Below the pieces are notes generated by a model that saw only the letters and a program-made list of their open reading frames with translations, was not told the origin of the DNA and did no database searches. 64,000 nucleotides of DNA from Lewinellaceae bacterium (lineage in GTDB: Bacteria > Bacteroidota > Bacteroidia > Chitinophagales > Saprospiraceae). How positions within the stretch are numbered: position 1 is the first letter of the stretch; every line of letters starts with the position of its first letter. The stretch spans positions 2,838,501 to 2,902,500 of the forward strand of contig JACJYK010000001.1 in NCBI GenBank assembly GCA_020636135.1, read 5' to 3'. Below are positions 26,954 through 36,252 of this stretch, in pieces. The position numbers and the translations under genes are program-made.

Positions 26954-27400
26954 TTGAATGAGCTGGTGAGTATACATTCTGATAGTCATCCTGAAGATCA
27001 ACCCGGCTCACGGGCCTTTGAATGGGTTCATCTCTATGAATGCCATGATGTGGTGACACTTGATCTGATCAAGCATGCACTCGATCATGCGAATATCCCC
27101 TGCCGGATCCTCTTTGAACACAGCCTGAGGATGGGCAATGCCGTGATCATGGGCTACCAGGGAGCCATCGTTCAGGTGGATGTCTATGACTGGTATGAAG
27201 CTGAAGAATTGTTGGATGAATTAAATTTACGTCCAGATAAATCGTCATTAAAACCCGTAAATCCATTCGTTCGTTTTGCCGAAAAATCAACCCGGAATAT
27301 TCCATTGATTAACCGGTTACTTATACCCTATCGAATACTAATCCTGGCGGCATGCTTCTTTATTCTCCTGTACCTGACCCTCGTCTTTATATCGTTGTAA
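26954..27400 (+). CDS. DUF2007 protein with C-terminal membrane helix
   Basis: A 148-residue protein. Residues about 24-95 match the DUF2007 (putative signal-transducing) fold: WVHLYECHDVVTLDLIKHAL, the NIPCRILFEH strand and DVYDWYEAEELLDEL. The C-terminus is one transmembrane helix (YRILILAACFFILLYLTLVFI). The start shown is a TTG; a GTG four codons in (26966) is possible. It follows the Cdd1 gene by 55 bp and may be co-transcribed with it. Function unknown. Confidence 0.75.
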   Translation: MNELVSIHSDSHPEDQPGSRAFEWVHLYECHDVVTLDLIKHALDHANIPCRILFEHSLRMGNAVIMGYQGAIVQVDVYDWYEAEELLDELNLRPDKSSLKPVNPFVRFAEKSTRNIPLINRLLIPYRILILAACFFILLYLTLVFISL

Positions 27401-27486
27401 CAAATCGTGTGCATCAGGCCCAAAGATCCACCCGGCAATTTTTTACCTGCACTTATTTATTGCTTCCAATGTAGTATTTTACCATC

Positions 27487-28686
27487 ATGGAGGAACCAGG
27501 TAAAACTGTGAGATATACCCATGTATTGATCCGCATCGTCCTTGCGCAATTTTTATGTACTTCCCTCTGGTTTGCGGGCAATGCTGTTCTTCCGGGATTA
27601 ACTGCAGCTTTTGATTTGGGGAGCAAAGCGTTAGGTCATTTGACATCCGCGGTACAATTGGGATTTATAGGTGGCACCCTGGTATTTGCTGTATTGACCA
27701 TTGCGGATCGTTTTTCACCTTCCCGTGTATTTTTTGTCTGTGCGGTCAGCGGCGCTCTTACCAATGTACTGATCACGCTAGGCCATCACAATCTGGCCAG
27801 CCTGTCCGCCCTGCGATTTGCTACCGGATTTTGCCTCGCCGGGATCTATCCGGTGGGGATGAAAATTGCTTCTGATTATTTTGAAAAGGGACTGGGAAAA
27901 GCGCTGGGCTTTTTAGTCGGAGCGCTGGTTCTGGGGACGGCATTTCCCCATGCGATCCGGCAATTTTCGGTCGGGCTGCCCTGGAAAGTAGTCTTCCTGA
28001 CAACCTCGGCGCTGGCACTATTGGGCGGTATCATCGTATGGATATCGGTGCCGGACGGACCTTACCGAAAACGGGCACAACAACTCCATTGGGATGCCGT
28101 GTTTACCGTTTTTAAAGTCAATAAATTTCGTAACGCCGCTTTTGGATACTTTGGTCATATGTGGGAACTATACACCTTCTGGGCCTTTGTTCCGGTGATC
28201 CTTTTAGCCCATCAAAAAGCCTTTGATTACTCCCTGGCAACATCAGGAGTCTCATTTGCCATCATCGGCATAGGCTGTCTTTCCTGCATCGCAGGAGGCC
28301 TCTGGTCCCAGTACGTTGGTCCCCGGGAAGTCGCATCCAGGGCGCTCGCAGCATCCGGTATTTGCTGTCTGATCTCTCCGTTGATCCTTCGCCAATCCAG
28401 TCCGGTTTTGCTTGTATTGTTTATGCTTTTCTGGGGAATCGTAGTGATCGCTGATTCACCGATGTTTTCGACCCTGATTGCTACCAATGCTCCTCAACAG
28501 TCCCGCGCAACCGCTTTGACCATCGTAAATTGCATTGGGTTCTCCATAACCATCGTAAGCATTGAGCTGCTTAACTTTCTGACAACCGTATGGGACTGGC
28601 GATGGATATATATCGTGTTAGCTCCGGGACCCTTATTGGGATTATGGGCTTTACGGAATAAGACACCCGACAACAAACAGGTTTAA
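27487..28686 (+). CDS. MFS transporter
   Basis: A 399-residue major facilitator superfamily protein with 12 hydrophobic segments. It opens LIRIVLAQFLCTSLWFAGNAVLPGL; the conserved loop after helix 2 is LTIADRFSPSRVFF, and the second half starts near AAFGYFGHMWELYTFWAF. The transported compound cannot be told; the HMWELYTFWAF segment is common in members annotated as CynX/NarK-like. Its stop is directly followed by the ATG of the S9 peptidase (TAAATG), so the two genes are probably co-translated: a peptidase paired with a possible product importer is an inference. Confidence 0.88.
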   Translation: MEEPGKTVRYTHVLIRIVLAQFLCTSLWFAGNAVLPGLTAAFDLGSKALGHLTSAVQLGFIGGTLVFAVLTIADRFSPSRVFFVCAVSGALTNVLITLGHHNLASLSALRFATGFCLAGIYPVGMKIASDYFEKGLGKALGFLVGALVLGTAFPHAIRQFSVGLPWKVVFLTTSALALLGGIIVWISVPDGPYRKRAQQLHWDAVFTVFKVNKFRNAAFGYFGHMWELYTFWAFVPVILLAHQKAFDYSLATSGVSFAIIGIGCLSCIAGGLWSQYVGPREVASRALAASGICCLISPLILRQSSPVLLVLFMLFWGIVVIADSPMFSTLIATNAPQQSRATALTIVNCIGFSITIVSIELLNFLTTVWDWRWIYIVLAPGPLLGLWALRNKTPDNKQV

Positions 28687-30768
28687 ATGAACGCTTCAAT
28701 CCATATGCCGTTGACAATGAAAAACTGTAATATGAACTATTTACCTTTTCTGTTCCTCCTTATCATTCAGGTTGGCATCGTGAATGGTCAAGAGCCGACT
28801 GTGCCCTCCTTTGAAGCCGTGTTATCCTTGCAGACCGTACGCAATGTCTCCATCTCTCCGGATGGCCATGAGGTGTTGTACGAAGTAACCTCTACAGATT
28901 GGGATGACAACCGGTACGATACGGAACTTTGGTTGTCGAAGAATGGTTCTGATCCCTTTCCATTGACGAATAACGAAAAAGGCAGCAGCAGCAATGCTAA
29001 ATGGTCCCCGGATGGACAATGGATTGCCTACCTTACCAAAAAAGATGAGCATACCCAGATATACGCCATGCGTCTTGCCGGTGGTGAATCCTTTCCGGTC
29101 ACCAGCTGTCAAGGCGATGTGCAGGATTTTGAGTGGTCGCCGGATGGGAAACAAATGCTCTTCCTCCTCGCTGAAGACAAAGAAAAAGAACAAAAAAACC
29201 GGAAATCCAAATACGGCGATTATGCCGAAGAAGATGCCGAATACCTGCTCTCCCGCTTATGGATGACCTCATTCGATCCGTCTGATTGGGAAATTCAATC
29301 CTGGCCAGGCAAAGTTGTTGACAGTACTAAAATGAAGGATAAAACGCACATTTTACTGGATAGTGTGCCCTATACCATCAGTCGATTTCTTTGGTCTCCG
29401 GATGGAACCAAAGTAGCCATCCAGCATCAGCCTGATCCGCTGATCAACTCATTCTTCCATTCAAGCATTTCCCTGCTGGATGTCGCAACTCGTATGGTGA
29501 CACCGCTGATCAATCATCCCAGCTCAGACGGGTTGATTGACTGGTCCCCGGATGGCCGCTCCATTCTTTATCAAACCGCCGGCAATGACTCAATCGCCAA
29601 TTATTACCGCAATGGCGAATTGTATATCACCGACCTGACCGGTGAAGAACAAACCAGGGTCGCGGCAAATTTTGACGAGGAGTTTTCCAATATGCATTGG
29701 GTAGATAATGGAATCTATGCTACGGCCTATCAGAAGACTCGAAGCATGATATGGCGTATCGACCCGGCCCATCCGGACCAGGTGCAGGAATACCTGAGCA
29801 GGCCTGACCGTATCAACGATTTTTCGATCACCGATGATGGTCAGCATCTGGCCTACATAGGCACTGGCCCGGATCAGCTGGATGAGGTCTATCTCAAGTC
29901 GGGTGATCAACCGGCGGTGCAGCTCACGCACAATACCGGTCAGATCCGTGACTGGCAGGTAGCGCAGAGTGAAGTCATTCGGTGGGCGAGTAAGGACGGT
30001 GCAGAAATCGAAGGCATCCTGATGAAACCAGTGGATTACAATCCATCCAGAAAATACCCTTTGCTGGTCGTGATTCACGGTGGACCGACCGGCATTTCAC
30101 TACCCTCGCCGGTGATGTCTTACGTTTATCCCATCACCCAGTGGCTGGCTAAAGGGGCGCTGGTCCTCATGCCCAATTACCGTGGCTCTGCAGGTTACGG
30201 AGAAGCTTTCCGGTCTCTGAATGTGCGCAATCTGGGTGTCGGCGATGCCTGGGATGTCCTTTCCGGCGTAGACTACCTCATCGGCAAGGGTATGGTCAAT
30301 CCGGACAGTATGGGTTCGATGGGATGGAGCCAGGGCGGTTATATTTCGGCCTTCCTGACCACCAATACCGACCGCTTCAAAGCCATTTCCGTAGGCGCCG
30401 GCATCTCCGACTGGATGACGTACTACGTCAATACGGACATTCATCCCTTTACGCGTCAGTACCTGAAGTCTACCCCATGGACGGATCCGGACATTTATGC
30501 CATGACCTCTCCCATCACGAACATCAGCGAGGCCCGAACCCCTACGCTGATCCAGCACGGAGAATTTGACCGGCGTGTTCCCATCGCGAATGGGTATGAA
30601 CTCTACCAGGGACTCCAGGATGTCGGTGTCCCCGTTAAAATGATGGTTTACAAGGGTTTTGGCCACGGCATCACCAAACCAAAAGAGCGTCTGGCAGCCA
30701 CCTGGCACAACTGGCAGTGGTTCGGGAAATACATCTGGGGTGAAGAACTGCCGATGCCGGAGAAGTAA
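28687..30768 (+). CDS. S9 family serine peptidase (prolyl-oligopeptidase type)
   Basis: A 693-residue exported peptidase. The annotated ATG follows the MFS stop directly; starts at Met11 (28717) or Met16 (28732) give a signal peptide ending IVNGQ and may be the real ones. The N-terminal half is a beta-propeller with WSPDG repeats (at least five: DGHEVLYEVTSTD, KWSPDGQWIAY, EWSPDGKQML, LWSPDGTKVA, DWSPDGRSIL). The C-terminal alpha/beta-hydrolase has Ser about 548 (GWSQGGY), Asp about 628 (GEFDRRVP) and His about 660 (GFGHGIT). This fits dipeptidyl- or acylaminoacyl-peptidases that act on short peptides in the periplasm or outside. Confidence 0.93.
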   Translation: MNASIHMPLTMKNCNMNYLPFLFLLIIQVGIVNGQEPTVPSFEAVLSLQTVRNVSISPDGHEVLYEVTSTDWDDNRYDTELWLSKNGSDPFPLTNNEKGSSSNAKWSPDGQWIAYLTKKDEHTQIYAMRLAGGESFPVTSCQGDVQDFEWSPDGKQMLFLLAEDKEKEQKNRKSKYGDYAEEDAEYLLSRLWMTSFDPSDWEIQSWPGKVVDSTKMKDKTHILLDSVPYTISRFLWSPDGTKVAIQHQPDPLINSFFHSSISLLDVATRMVTPLINHPSSDGLIDWSPDGRSILYQTAGNDSIANYYRNGELYITDLTGEEQTRVAANFDEEFSNMHWVDNGIYATAYQKTRSMIWRIDPAHPDQVQEYLSRPDRINDFSITDDGQHLAYIGTGPDQLDEVYLKSGDQPAVQLTHNTGQIRDWQVAQSEVIRWASKDGAEIEGILMKPVDYNPSRKYPLLVVIHGGPTGISLPSPVMSYVYPITQWLAKGALVLMPNYRGSAGYGEAFRSLNVRNLGVGDAWDVLSGVDYLIGKGMVNPDSMGSMGWSQGGYISAFLTTNTDRFKAISVGAGISDWMTYYVNTDIHPFTRQYLKSTPWTDPDIYAMTSPITNISEARTPTLIQHGEFDRRVPIANGYELYQGLQDVGVPVKMMVYKGFGHGITKPKERLAATWHNWQWFGKYIWGEELPMPEK

Positions 30769-30862
30769 GTGTCTGCGTGCAGGGGTGGTCAACTACCGGC
30801 TGAATTTTGGGCGTACTGACAAGCTCCCAGCGTGGTTGGACCTCAGGTCTCCAATTTGCCTT

Positions 30863-32986
30863 TCACCGGATCAGGGTAATCGTCCCCTGGTCCCGCACCC
30901 CACCATCAGGAGTCAAGCCATTCATCCGGAATACATAAACCCCTACCGGTGCCATCGACTGCCCTACCCTGCCATCCCACGAAGCGGAAGGGTCCCGGGT
31001 AGAAAACACGAGGGTGCCCCAACGATCCCAGATCTGCCATGAAAAAGTGGATAACGTACAGTTGGTTTGAATGGCCAATACATCATTGTGTCCATCCCCA
31101 TTTGGGCTAAAAATATTGGGTACATAAACGCGGCAATCTTCACAATATCCGGCTACTACTTGCATACTATCCCGGAATAGACATCCTTGATCCAGGTAAT
31201 CCAACCAATAAACCCCAGGCCCGTCCAGAATATGGTGAGGATTTATACTGCCATCATCCCATCCCACGATATCATATGGGATGTCAAGCTCTAATGTCTC
31301 ACCTTCACACAAAGAGAGATCATCAGGTAGTACCGGCTGAAAAGAAACCTCCTGAACAATGGTGGTATCCTGAACCACACACCCACTGTCCTGGATGGCA
31401 ACCCAATACGTACCCGCCTGACGGATGGAATACGGATTTTCCAGCGACCCATCCTGCCAACGAAAATCAAAGTCTCCGGGAAGTGAAATAACGATGGAAT
31501 CCCCCGGGCACAACAAAGTATCCTGAGGTATATCCAAACCCTCAACCCACTTTGGTTCTACAACCATTGTATCGTAGAAGGTGCAATTACCGCGCTCTAC
31601 CTGCGCCCAGTACTTCCCGGGTTTAGTAATCGTATACAGCGCATCCGTGGATCCATCCTGCCATAAAAAACGGTCACCCAGCAATCCAAGGTCCATCCGG
31701 ATGGCATCTCCTGCACATAGAAGGGTATCGGAAAGTAAAAAAGTCGAATCCTTGGATGAGGGTGGGTCGGGAAGTACGAGGGGATTGTTTAAGGAGTAAC
31801 TAAATCCACTTACTATCTTAATATCCGGATTTTCTAAATAAAATCTATCTACAAATTGACAAAGTTGAGCGGTTTCATTCGGCCTTAATATCGCACTTAA
31901 TTTTCTACTATTAGATATATATACTAATCCGTCAGGGCCAATAACCATATGGGATCTTAAACCTACACCAAAACCTTTTTCAATAAATTGTTTTGATCTC
32001 AAAATCGAATCCTGATTTAACACATTTACATTATACTGATAATATAAAGTGCTTGTATCATACTGTGAAGCAGACAATGGGTGAGCTGTTTCACCAATAT
32101 ACACTTTAGATCCATCCGGAGAAAAACAACCAAAACTCTGAGATAAACTGTCCTGCGCAACTTCCAACGAAGCTAGAAATTCTAGTTTCCCAGTATTCTT
32201 ATTAAATGAAAATAGTTCAGCGAAATTATCTTTTCCTCCACATGTTAATATTCTACTCTGATCTAATGATACACTTAAGCTTCCTTCGGGAAGCAACGTT
32301 TTATAAGTCATATTTGTCCCTACTATATATGATCCAACATCAGAAAAAACAGGTTCGTGAATTCCCTTGTCATCAATTTCAAATGCAACGTATCGATTTG
32401 AATTCATTTCGTGAGAGAGTAACCAGATAGAACCACATACTCCTCTGACTAACACTAATTTACCAACAAGACCTGAGTATAATTTTACGAATTTCTTGTC
32501 TTCAAGCATTCCACCCTTACCATTATTCAAACCCATATCTATGATAGAAAAATATAATTCTCCTGGAAGATATTTTATACTATAATCTGAACCATAGCTT
32601 ACAAAGCCATTTTTAAGGGAAAACAAATAATATTGATTTACTTCTCCCGGTATCTTAGCGCTAACACAAGGCATCGGAGAAAAATTGGATATTTCTAACG
32701 ATTCAGATCCTTGCATAATTTGGAATGAACTATCAAAAACCGTATAGCCATTACTTATGTAAAGTAGAGATCCATTCGTATCACTTACGACAGAATTTGG
32801 GGCATCAGATTCAACCTGAAACAATGTTGCTCTTACCTTTTTATCACTTATATAACTAATAGTTGGAGGTCTAGTATTAAAATTTACAAAATTGCCAAAA
32901 CCCAAATACCAAATATTGTTTTGCATTTGAGCAAATCCAACGATTGGGACTAAAAACAAAACCAAAACGAAGCAGACTCTCAACAT
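30863..32986 (-). CDS. beta-propeller / Ig-like / CHU_C surface protein, cassette 1
   Basis: 707 residues with signal peptide (ending VGFAQ, residue 20). Residues about 21-405 look like a propeller (start NNIWYLGFGNFVNFN; later FGCFSPDGSKVYIGE), then three Ig-like beta domains of about 65 residues (each with a L-C-x-G-[DE] start and a W-x-D-G-S core), then from about 616 the gliding-motility C-terminal domain (YVPNIFSPNGDGHND, WQIWDRWG, APVGVYVFRMNG) that directs T9SS export (type B). The last about 300 residues are nearly identical to those of the gene at 34100, whereas the heads are only remotely alike. The gene is 61 bp after the dockerin lipoprotein 33048-33608, with a stem-loop between. 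Function unknown; adhesion or binding at the surface is a reasonable guess. Confidence 0.9.
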   Translation of the reverse strand: MLRVCFVLVLFLVPIVGFAQMQNNIWYLGFGNFVNFNTRPPTISYISDKKVRATLFQVESDAPNSVVSDTNGSLLYISNGYTVFDSSFQIMQGSESLEISNFSPMPCVSAKIPGEVNQYYLFSLKNGFVSYGSDYSIKYLPGELYFSIIDMGLNNGKGGMLEDKKFVKLYSGLVGKLVLVRGVCGSIWLLSHEMNSNRYVAFEIDDKGIHEPVFSDVGSYIVGTNMTYKTLLPEGSLSVSLDQSRILTCGGKDNFAELFSFNKNTGKLEFLASLEVAQDSLSQSFGCFSPDGSKVYIGETAHPLSASQYDTSTLYYQYNVNVLNQDSILRSKQFIEKGFGVGLRSHMVIGPDGLVYISNSRKLSAILRPNETAQLCQFVDRFYLENPDIKIVSGFSYSLNNPLVLPDPPSSKDSTFLLSDTLLCAGDAIRMDLGLLGDRFLWQDGSTDALYTITKPGKYWAQVERGNCTFYDTMVVEPKWVEGLDIPQDTLLCPGDSIVISLPGDFDFRWQDGSLENPYSIRQAGTYWVAIQDSGCVVQDTTIVQEVSFQPVLPDDLSLCEGETLELDIPYDIVGWDDGSINPHHILDGPGVYWLDYLDQGCLFRDSMQVVAGYCEDCRVYVPNIFSPNGDGHNDVLAIQTNCTLSTFSWQIWDRWGTLVFSTRDPSASWDGRVGQSMAPVGVYVFRMNGLTPDGGVRDQGTITLIR

Positions 32987-33000
32987 TTCGAATTAAATAT

Positions 33001-33023
33001 GCATGCCCGAAAAACGGGCATGC
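33001..33023 (-). other. intercistronic stem-loop, cassette 1
   Basis: GCATGCCCG pairs perfectly with CGGGCATGC across an A5 loop (T5 on the minus strand). No U-run follows on the transcribed strand. The same position in cassettes 2 and 3 is occupied by different sequences that also form strong hairpins. Confidence 0.8.
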
Positions 33024-33047
33024 TTTAGATACTTTAATTTAAAATGA

Positions 33048-33608
33048 TTACCAATTACAATAATATTGCATCCAATAATAATTCATGACTGCAATGTCAT
33101 ATGTTGATAACAACGGATCATAACTTTCAAGATAATATGACAATGTTCCATAATTTTCTGATTCATTTGATGGTGGATCATATTCAAGTATCACCTTCCT
33201 TGCTAAGACTCCATCCCCTGAATCTGAATAACCATTACCATTCATGTCGCAGAGGAATTCATACCAAGGATCAGGATAACATGCATACGTTCTAGCTTCC
33301 AAGTTAGCTGGTTTAGGAATTCGTTGACCTGCCAATAAAAGTTGATAGTCTGAATCAGATATTTGAAGATCTGTAGCACTCAAAGGATCTAAACCAGACT
33401 GTATCAAAGCTTCATTCAACTCTTTCAATGTTGGAGGCTTAACTTTTATATCCAAATTCTCCCGATTCTTCTTCCACGCCTCAAACTGCGCTTGTAAGTC
33501 TTTATTTCCTATTTGCGGTTCTGTGGTCTTTCCCACTTCATTTTCCTTTGTACATGAAGTGACTGCGAGTACCATCGCCAAAATCATTAAAATTAAAACG
33601 TGTCTCAT
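33048..33608 (-). CDS. dockerin-like lipoprotein, cassette 1
   Basis: 186 residues. The signal sequence ends in VTSC with the lipid-modified Cys at 19, followed by TKENE, a charged start seen on exported surface lipoproteins. Residues about 58-90 form a conserved helix (LKELNEALIQSGLDPLSATD). Residues about 121-140 are a single dockerin-type calcium loop (CDMNGNGYSDSGDGVLARK), then a PPSNESENYG motif shared with cassette 2, and a Cys near the end. It has one loop rather than the two of a true dockerin. The signal region (first about 45 residues) is almost identical to that of the gene at 36253, while the rest differs. It probably docks or holds the CHU_C protein encoded next; that pairing is inference. 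Confidence 0.78.
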   Translation of the reverse strand: MRHVLILMILAMVLAVTSCTKENEVGKTTEPQIGNKDLQAQFEAWKKNRENLDIKVKPPTLKELNEALIQSGLDPLSATDLQISDSDYQLLLAGQRIPKPANLEARTYACYPDPWYEFLCDMNGNGYSDSGDGVLARKVILEYDPPSNESENYGTLSYYLESYDPLLSTYDIAVMNYYWMQYYCNW

Positions 33609-33640
33609 AACTAGAATATTTAAAAAGCGACATAACGACC

Positions 33641-33843
33641 TACTCTATTCACGGATTTTCGGTGACCTCCGTAGCTATGAAACTGGCCAGTATCCGATTA
33701 GCTATCTCTTCAAGACGCTTATCCGGCGCATCCTGGCTGCTTACTCTTTTTTAGTTGAGGATGTTGGGCTTCTTGATTCGCAGGTACACTTCTATGACGC
33801 AAAAAAAAAAAAAAGATATTGTAAGTCTGTAATTATTTAACAT
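33641..33843 (-). repeat. R repeat copy 1 with poly(T) leader frame
   Basis: About 200 bp upstream of the lipoprotein gene, repeated (about 90% by eye) at 36859-37057 and 40962-41165. Read toward the gene, it begins with ATG (33843) and a 30-codon frame, MLNNYRLTISFFFFCVIEV..., running through T14 (33801-33814) to a TAA at 33751. The following 30 codons stay open in the frame SSQDAPDKRLEEIANRILAS. So this looks like a decayed small gene, or a leader, that is also the upstream region of each cassette. The nearest promoter could not be placed. Confidence 0.65.
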
Positions 33844-34099
33844 AAATCAGTGGAATACCGTTTAGCCAACGCGAAAAGGGCTCGTTTAAGGCCTATATCG
33901 CTGAATTTCAGACAACAGTGTAGAAACAGAAGGATGGTTATTTATACCGATATACCCTGCCAAGGGGATAAAGATCATTTCGAAAGACCACTTGTCCTTG
34001 ATCTCAATGCAGTCACAAATGGATTGAATAGGGAGTAAGAGATCATTAGGCCTCAGGAGAGCCACACCTGCATCCCCACCTAAGGCAACTTTATTCATA
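33844..34099. repeat. S repeat copy 1 between cassettes 1 and 2
   Basis: About 256 bp, nearly identical to 41166-41420 (one base missing there). A 70-codon frame on the minus strand (33886-34098) starts one base after the stop of the cassette 2 CHU_C gene (TGATATG), but the second copy has a frameshift in it, so it is not clearly a gene. A badly decayed third copy lies at about 42020-42115. I recognise no family. Confidence 0.75.
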
Positions 34100-36196
34100 T
34101 CACCGGATCAGGGTAATCGTCCCCTGGTCCCGCACCTCACCATTAGGAGTCAAGCCATTCATCCGGAATACATAAACCCCTACCGGTGCCATAGACTGCC
34201 CTACCCTGCCATCCCACGAAGCGGAAGGGTCCCGGGTAGAAAACACGAGGGTGCCCCAACGATCCCAAATCTGCCATGAAAAAGTGGATAACGTACAGTT
34301 GGTTTGAATGGCCAATACATCATTGTGTCCATCCCCATTTGGACTAAAAATATTGGGTACATAAACGCGGCAATCTTCACAATATCCGGCTACTACTTGC
34401 ATACTATCCCGGAATAGACATCCTTGATCCAGGTAATCCAGCCAATAAACCCCAGGCCCGTCCAGAATACGGTGAGGATCTATACTGCCATCATCCCATC
34501 CCACGATATCATATGGAATATCAAGCTCTAATGTCTCACCTTCACACAAAGATAGAGCATCAGGTAGTACCGGCTGAAAAGAAACGTCCTGAACAATGGT
34601 GGTATCCTGAACCACACACCCACTGTCCTGGATGGCAACCCAATACGTGCCCGCCTGACGGATGGAATACGGATTTTCCAGTGACCCATCCTGCCAACGA
34701 AAATCAAAGTCTCCGGGAAGTGAAATAATGATGGAATCCCCCGGGCACAACAAAGTATCCTGAGGTATATCCAAACCCTCAACCCACTTTGGTTCTACAA
34801 CCATTGTATCGTAGAAGGTGCAATTACCACGCTCTACCTGCGCCCAGTACTTCCCGGGTTTAGTAATCGTATACAGCGCATCCGTGGATCCATCCTGCCA
34901 TAAAAAACGGTCACCCAGCGATCCAAGGTCCATCCGGATGGCATCTCCTGCACATAGAAGGGTATCGGAAAGTAAAAATGTTGAATCCCGGAATGAGGGT
35001 GGGTCGGGAAGTACGAGGGGATTGTTTAGGGAGAACCATCCCCCAATATATGCGCTGTCTACGTTTTCAATAAATTGAGGATATTGGTCATTCGGATTTT
35101 GAATAGCCCCTAACCATCCGCCTGTTATAAAATATAAATTACTATCAGGCCCCACTTGAATTACACCATTTCTGGAATTTCTTGCTGACTCCCCAATATA
35201 TTTCTTCGAATTAACTATTTCCAGTTCTGTATATGTCTCCAAATCATACTGCCAAAAAGTTGTTGTCGTATCGTCCTTCTCTAACTTATGATTTGTTTCT
35301 CCAATATATATTTTTCGTGAGTCAGGTGAAAAGCATCCAAAATTATGTGACAAACTGTCTTGTTTTACTGGAAGTGAAATGGGATTAGACACGACACCTG
35401 TTTCTTGATCAAAAGATAGTATTTCTGCAAAATTATCTTTTCCTCCACAAACCAATAATTTTTTATAATCAGGTGAGACACTCAGTAAGCCCTCAGAAAA
35501 TTTATACAAGTTTTCTTTGTTTGGTACTGAACTTGTTATTAAATGTCCAACTTCTGAAACAACAGGATTATGAATCCCAATATTGTCTATTTTGAAACTC
35601 AAAAAGTTTCTTGAATCTACTTCATGCGTAATCAACCAAATACCTCCGCAATTTGCTCTAGCCAGAACCATTTTGCTTGTAAGTCCACCTCTAATAAAGT
35701 CCGATCTTGCCGTATCGACAATCCCCAATCCGTTATTTCCCGACATATCAATGGTGACTCGATACAGCTTACCATCAATATATTTTGCTATGCCATTTAG
35801 GCCGCTAAAGGATCTTCCACCTTTAAGTTGAAACAAATAGTACATTTGCGCCTCTCCAGGCATCTTCAAACTAACCGCTGGCATCATTGGATTAATGGTC
35901 ACATCAATAGAATCGCTATTCTTCATTCTTGTATAAGTCCGATCAATTATTTGATAACCATTTGTCAAGAAGAGCAAATCTCCAGTTGAATCACATACTA
36001 CTGAATTCAATCCTACAGTCTCTATGTAAGTAATCTTTTTGCGATTATTAAGTTCAGTCTCGTAAATTGCATCCGCTGGCACGTTATTAAAATTTAACAA
36101 ATGAGCTCGCCCGATATACCAAATATTATTTTCTTTTTGAGCAAAAAGAGAATACGCCATTAAAAGAAGGCAACAAATATTAGAGCATTTCCACAT
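34100..36196 (-). CDS. beta-propeller / Ig-like / CHU_C surface protein, cassette 2
   Basis: About 698 residues from the ATG at 36196, which begins a signal peptide (MWKCSNICCLLLMAYSLFAQ); the longer frame from 36259 would overlap the lipoprotein gene and cross a stem-loop. Head about 22-395: ENNIWYIGRAHLLNFN, then FGCFSPDSRKIYIGE, propeller-like. Tail: three Ig-like domains and the T9SS type B domain (YVPNIFSPNGDGHND, WQIWDRWG). From about SLNNPLVLPDPPS to the stop, DNA and protein are nearly identical to cassette 1, pointing to gene conversion or recent duplication, while the head has diverged. Likely a T9SS cargo; partner and target unknown. Confidence 0.9.
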   Translation of the reverse strand: MWKCSNICCLLLMAYSLFAQKENNIWYIGRAHLLNFNNVPADAIYETELNNRKKITYIETVGLNSVVCDSTGDLLFLTNGYQIIDRTYTRMKNSDSIDVTINPMMPAVSLKMPGEAQMYYLFQLKGGRSFSGLNGIAKYIDGKLYRVTIDMSGNNGLGIVDTARSDFIRGGLTSKMVLARANCGGIWLITHEVDSRNFLSFKIDNIGIHNPVVSEVGHLITSSVPNKENLYKFSEGLLSVSPDYKKLLVCGGKDNFAEILSFDQETGVVSNPISLPVKQDSLSHNFGCFSPDSRKIYIGETNHKLEKDDTTTTFWQYDLETYTELEIVNSKKYIGESARNSRNGVIQVGPDSNLYFITGGWLGAIQNPNDQYPQFIENVDSAYIGGWFSLNNPLVLPDPPSFRDSTFLLSDTLLCAGDAIRMDLGSLGDRFLWQDGSTDALYTITKPGKYWAQVERGNCTFYDTMVVEPKWVEGLDIPQDTLLCPGDSIIISLPGDFDFRWQDGSLENPYSIRQAGTYWVAIQDSGCVVQDTTIVQDVSFQPVLPDALSLCEGETLELDIPYDIVGWDDGSIDPHRILDGPGVYWLDYLDQGCLFRDSMQVVAGYCEDCRVYVPNIFSPNGDGHNDVLAIQTNCTLSTFSWQIWDRWGTLVFSTRDPSASWDGRVGQSMAPVGVYVFRMNGLTPNGEVRDQGTITLIR

Positions 36197-36210
36197 ACAC
36201 AATCGAAAGA

Positions 36211-36243
36211 AAAGGAGCGGCTCATTTCTTGAACCACTCCTTT
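36211..36243 (-). other. intercistronic stem-loop, cassette 2
   Basis: AAAGGAGCGG pairs with CCACTCCTTT (one mismatch) around a 13-nt loop. It lies between the lipoprotein stop (36253) and the preferred CHU_C start (36196). On the minus strand it is followed by T4, C, T3, so weak termination after the first gene is possible. Confidence 0.65.
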
Positions 36244-36252
36244 CATTATTCA

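Noticed and set aside
33850..34038. 62-codon plus-strand frame in the S repeat
   Set aside because: Opposite to the array, no motif, and broken by the one-base deletion in the second copy.
33886..34098. 70-codon frame directly after the stop of the cassette 2 CHU_C gene
   Set aside because: It starts one base after the stop (TGATATG), which looks like coupling, but the near-identical second copy at 41166-41420 has a frameshift and the third copy has stops, so coding is not supported.
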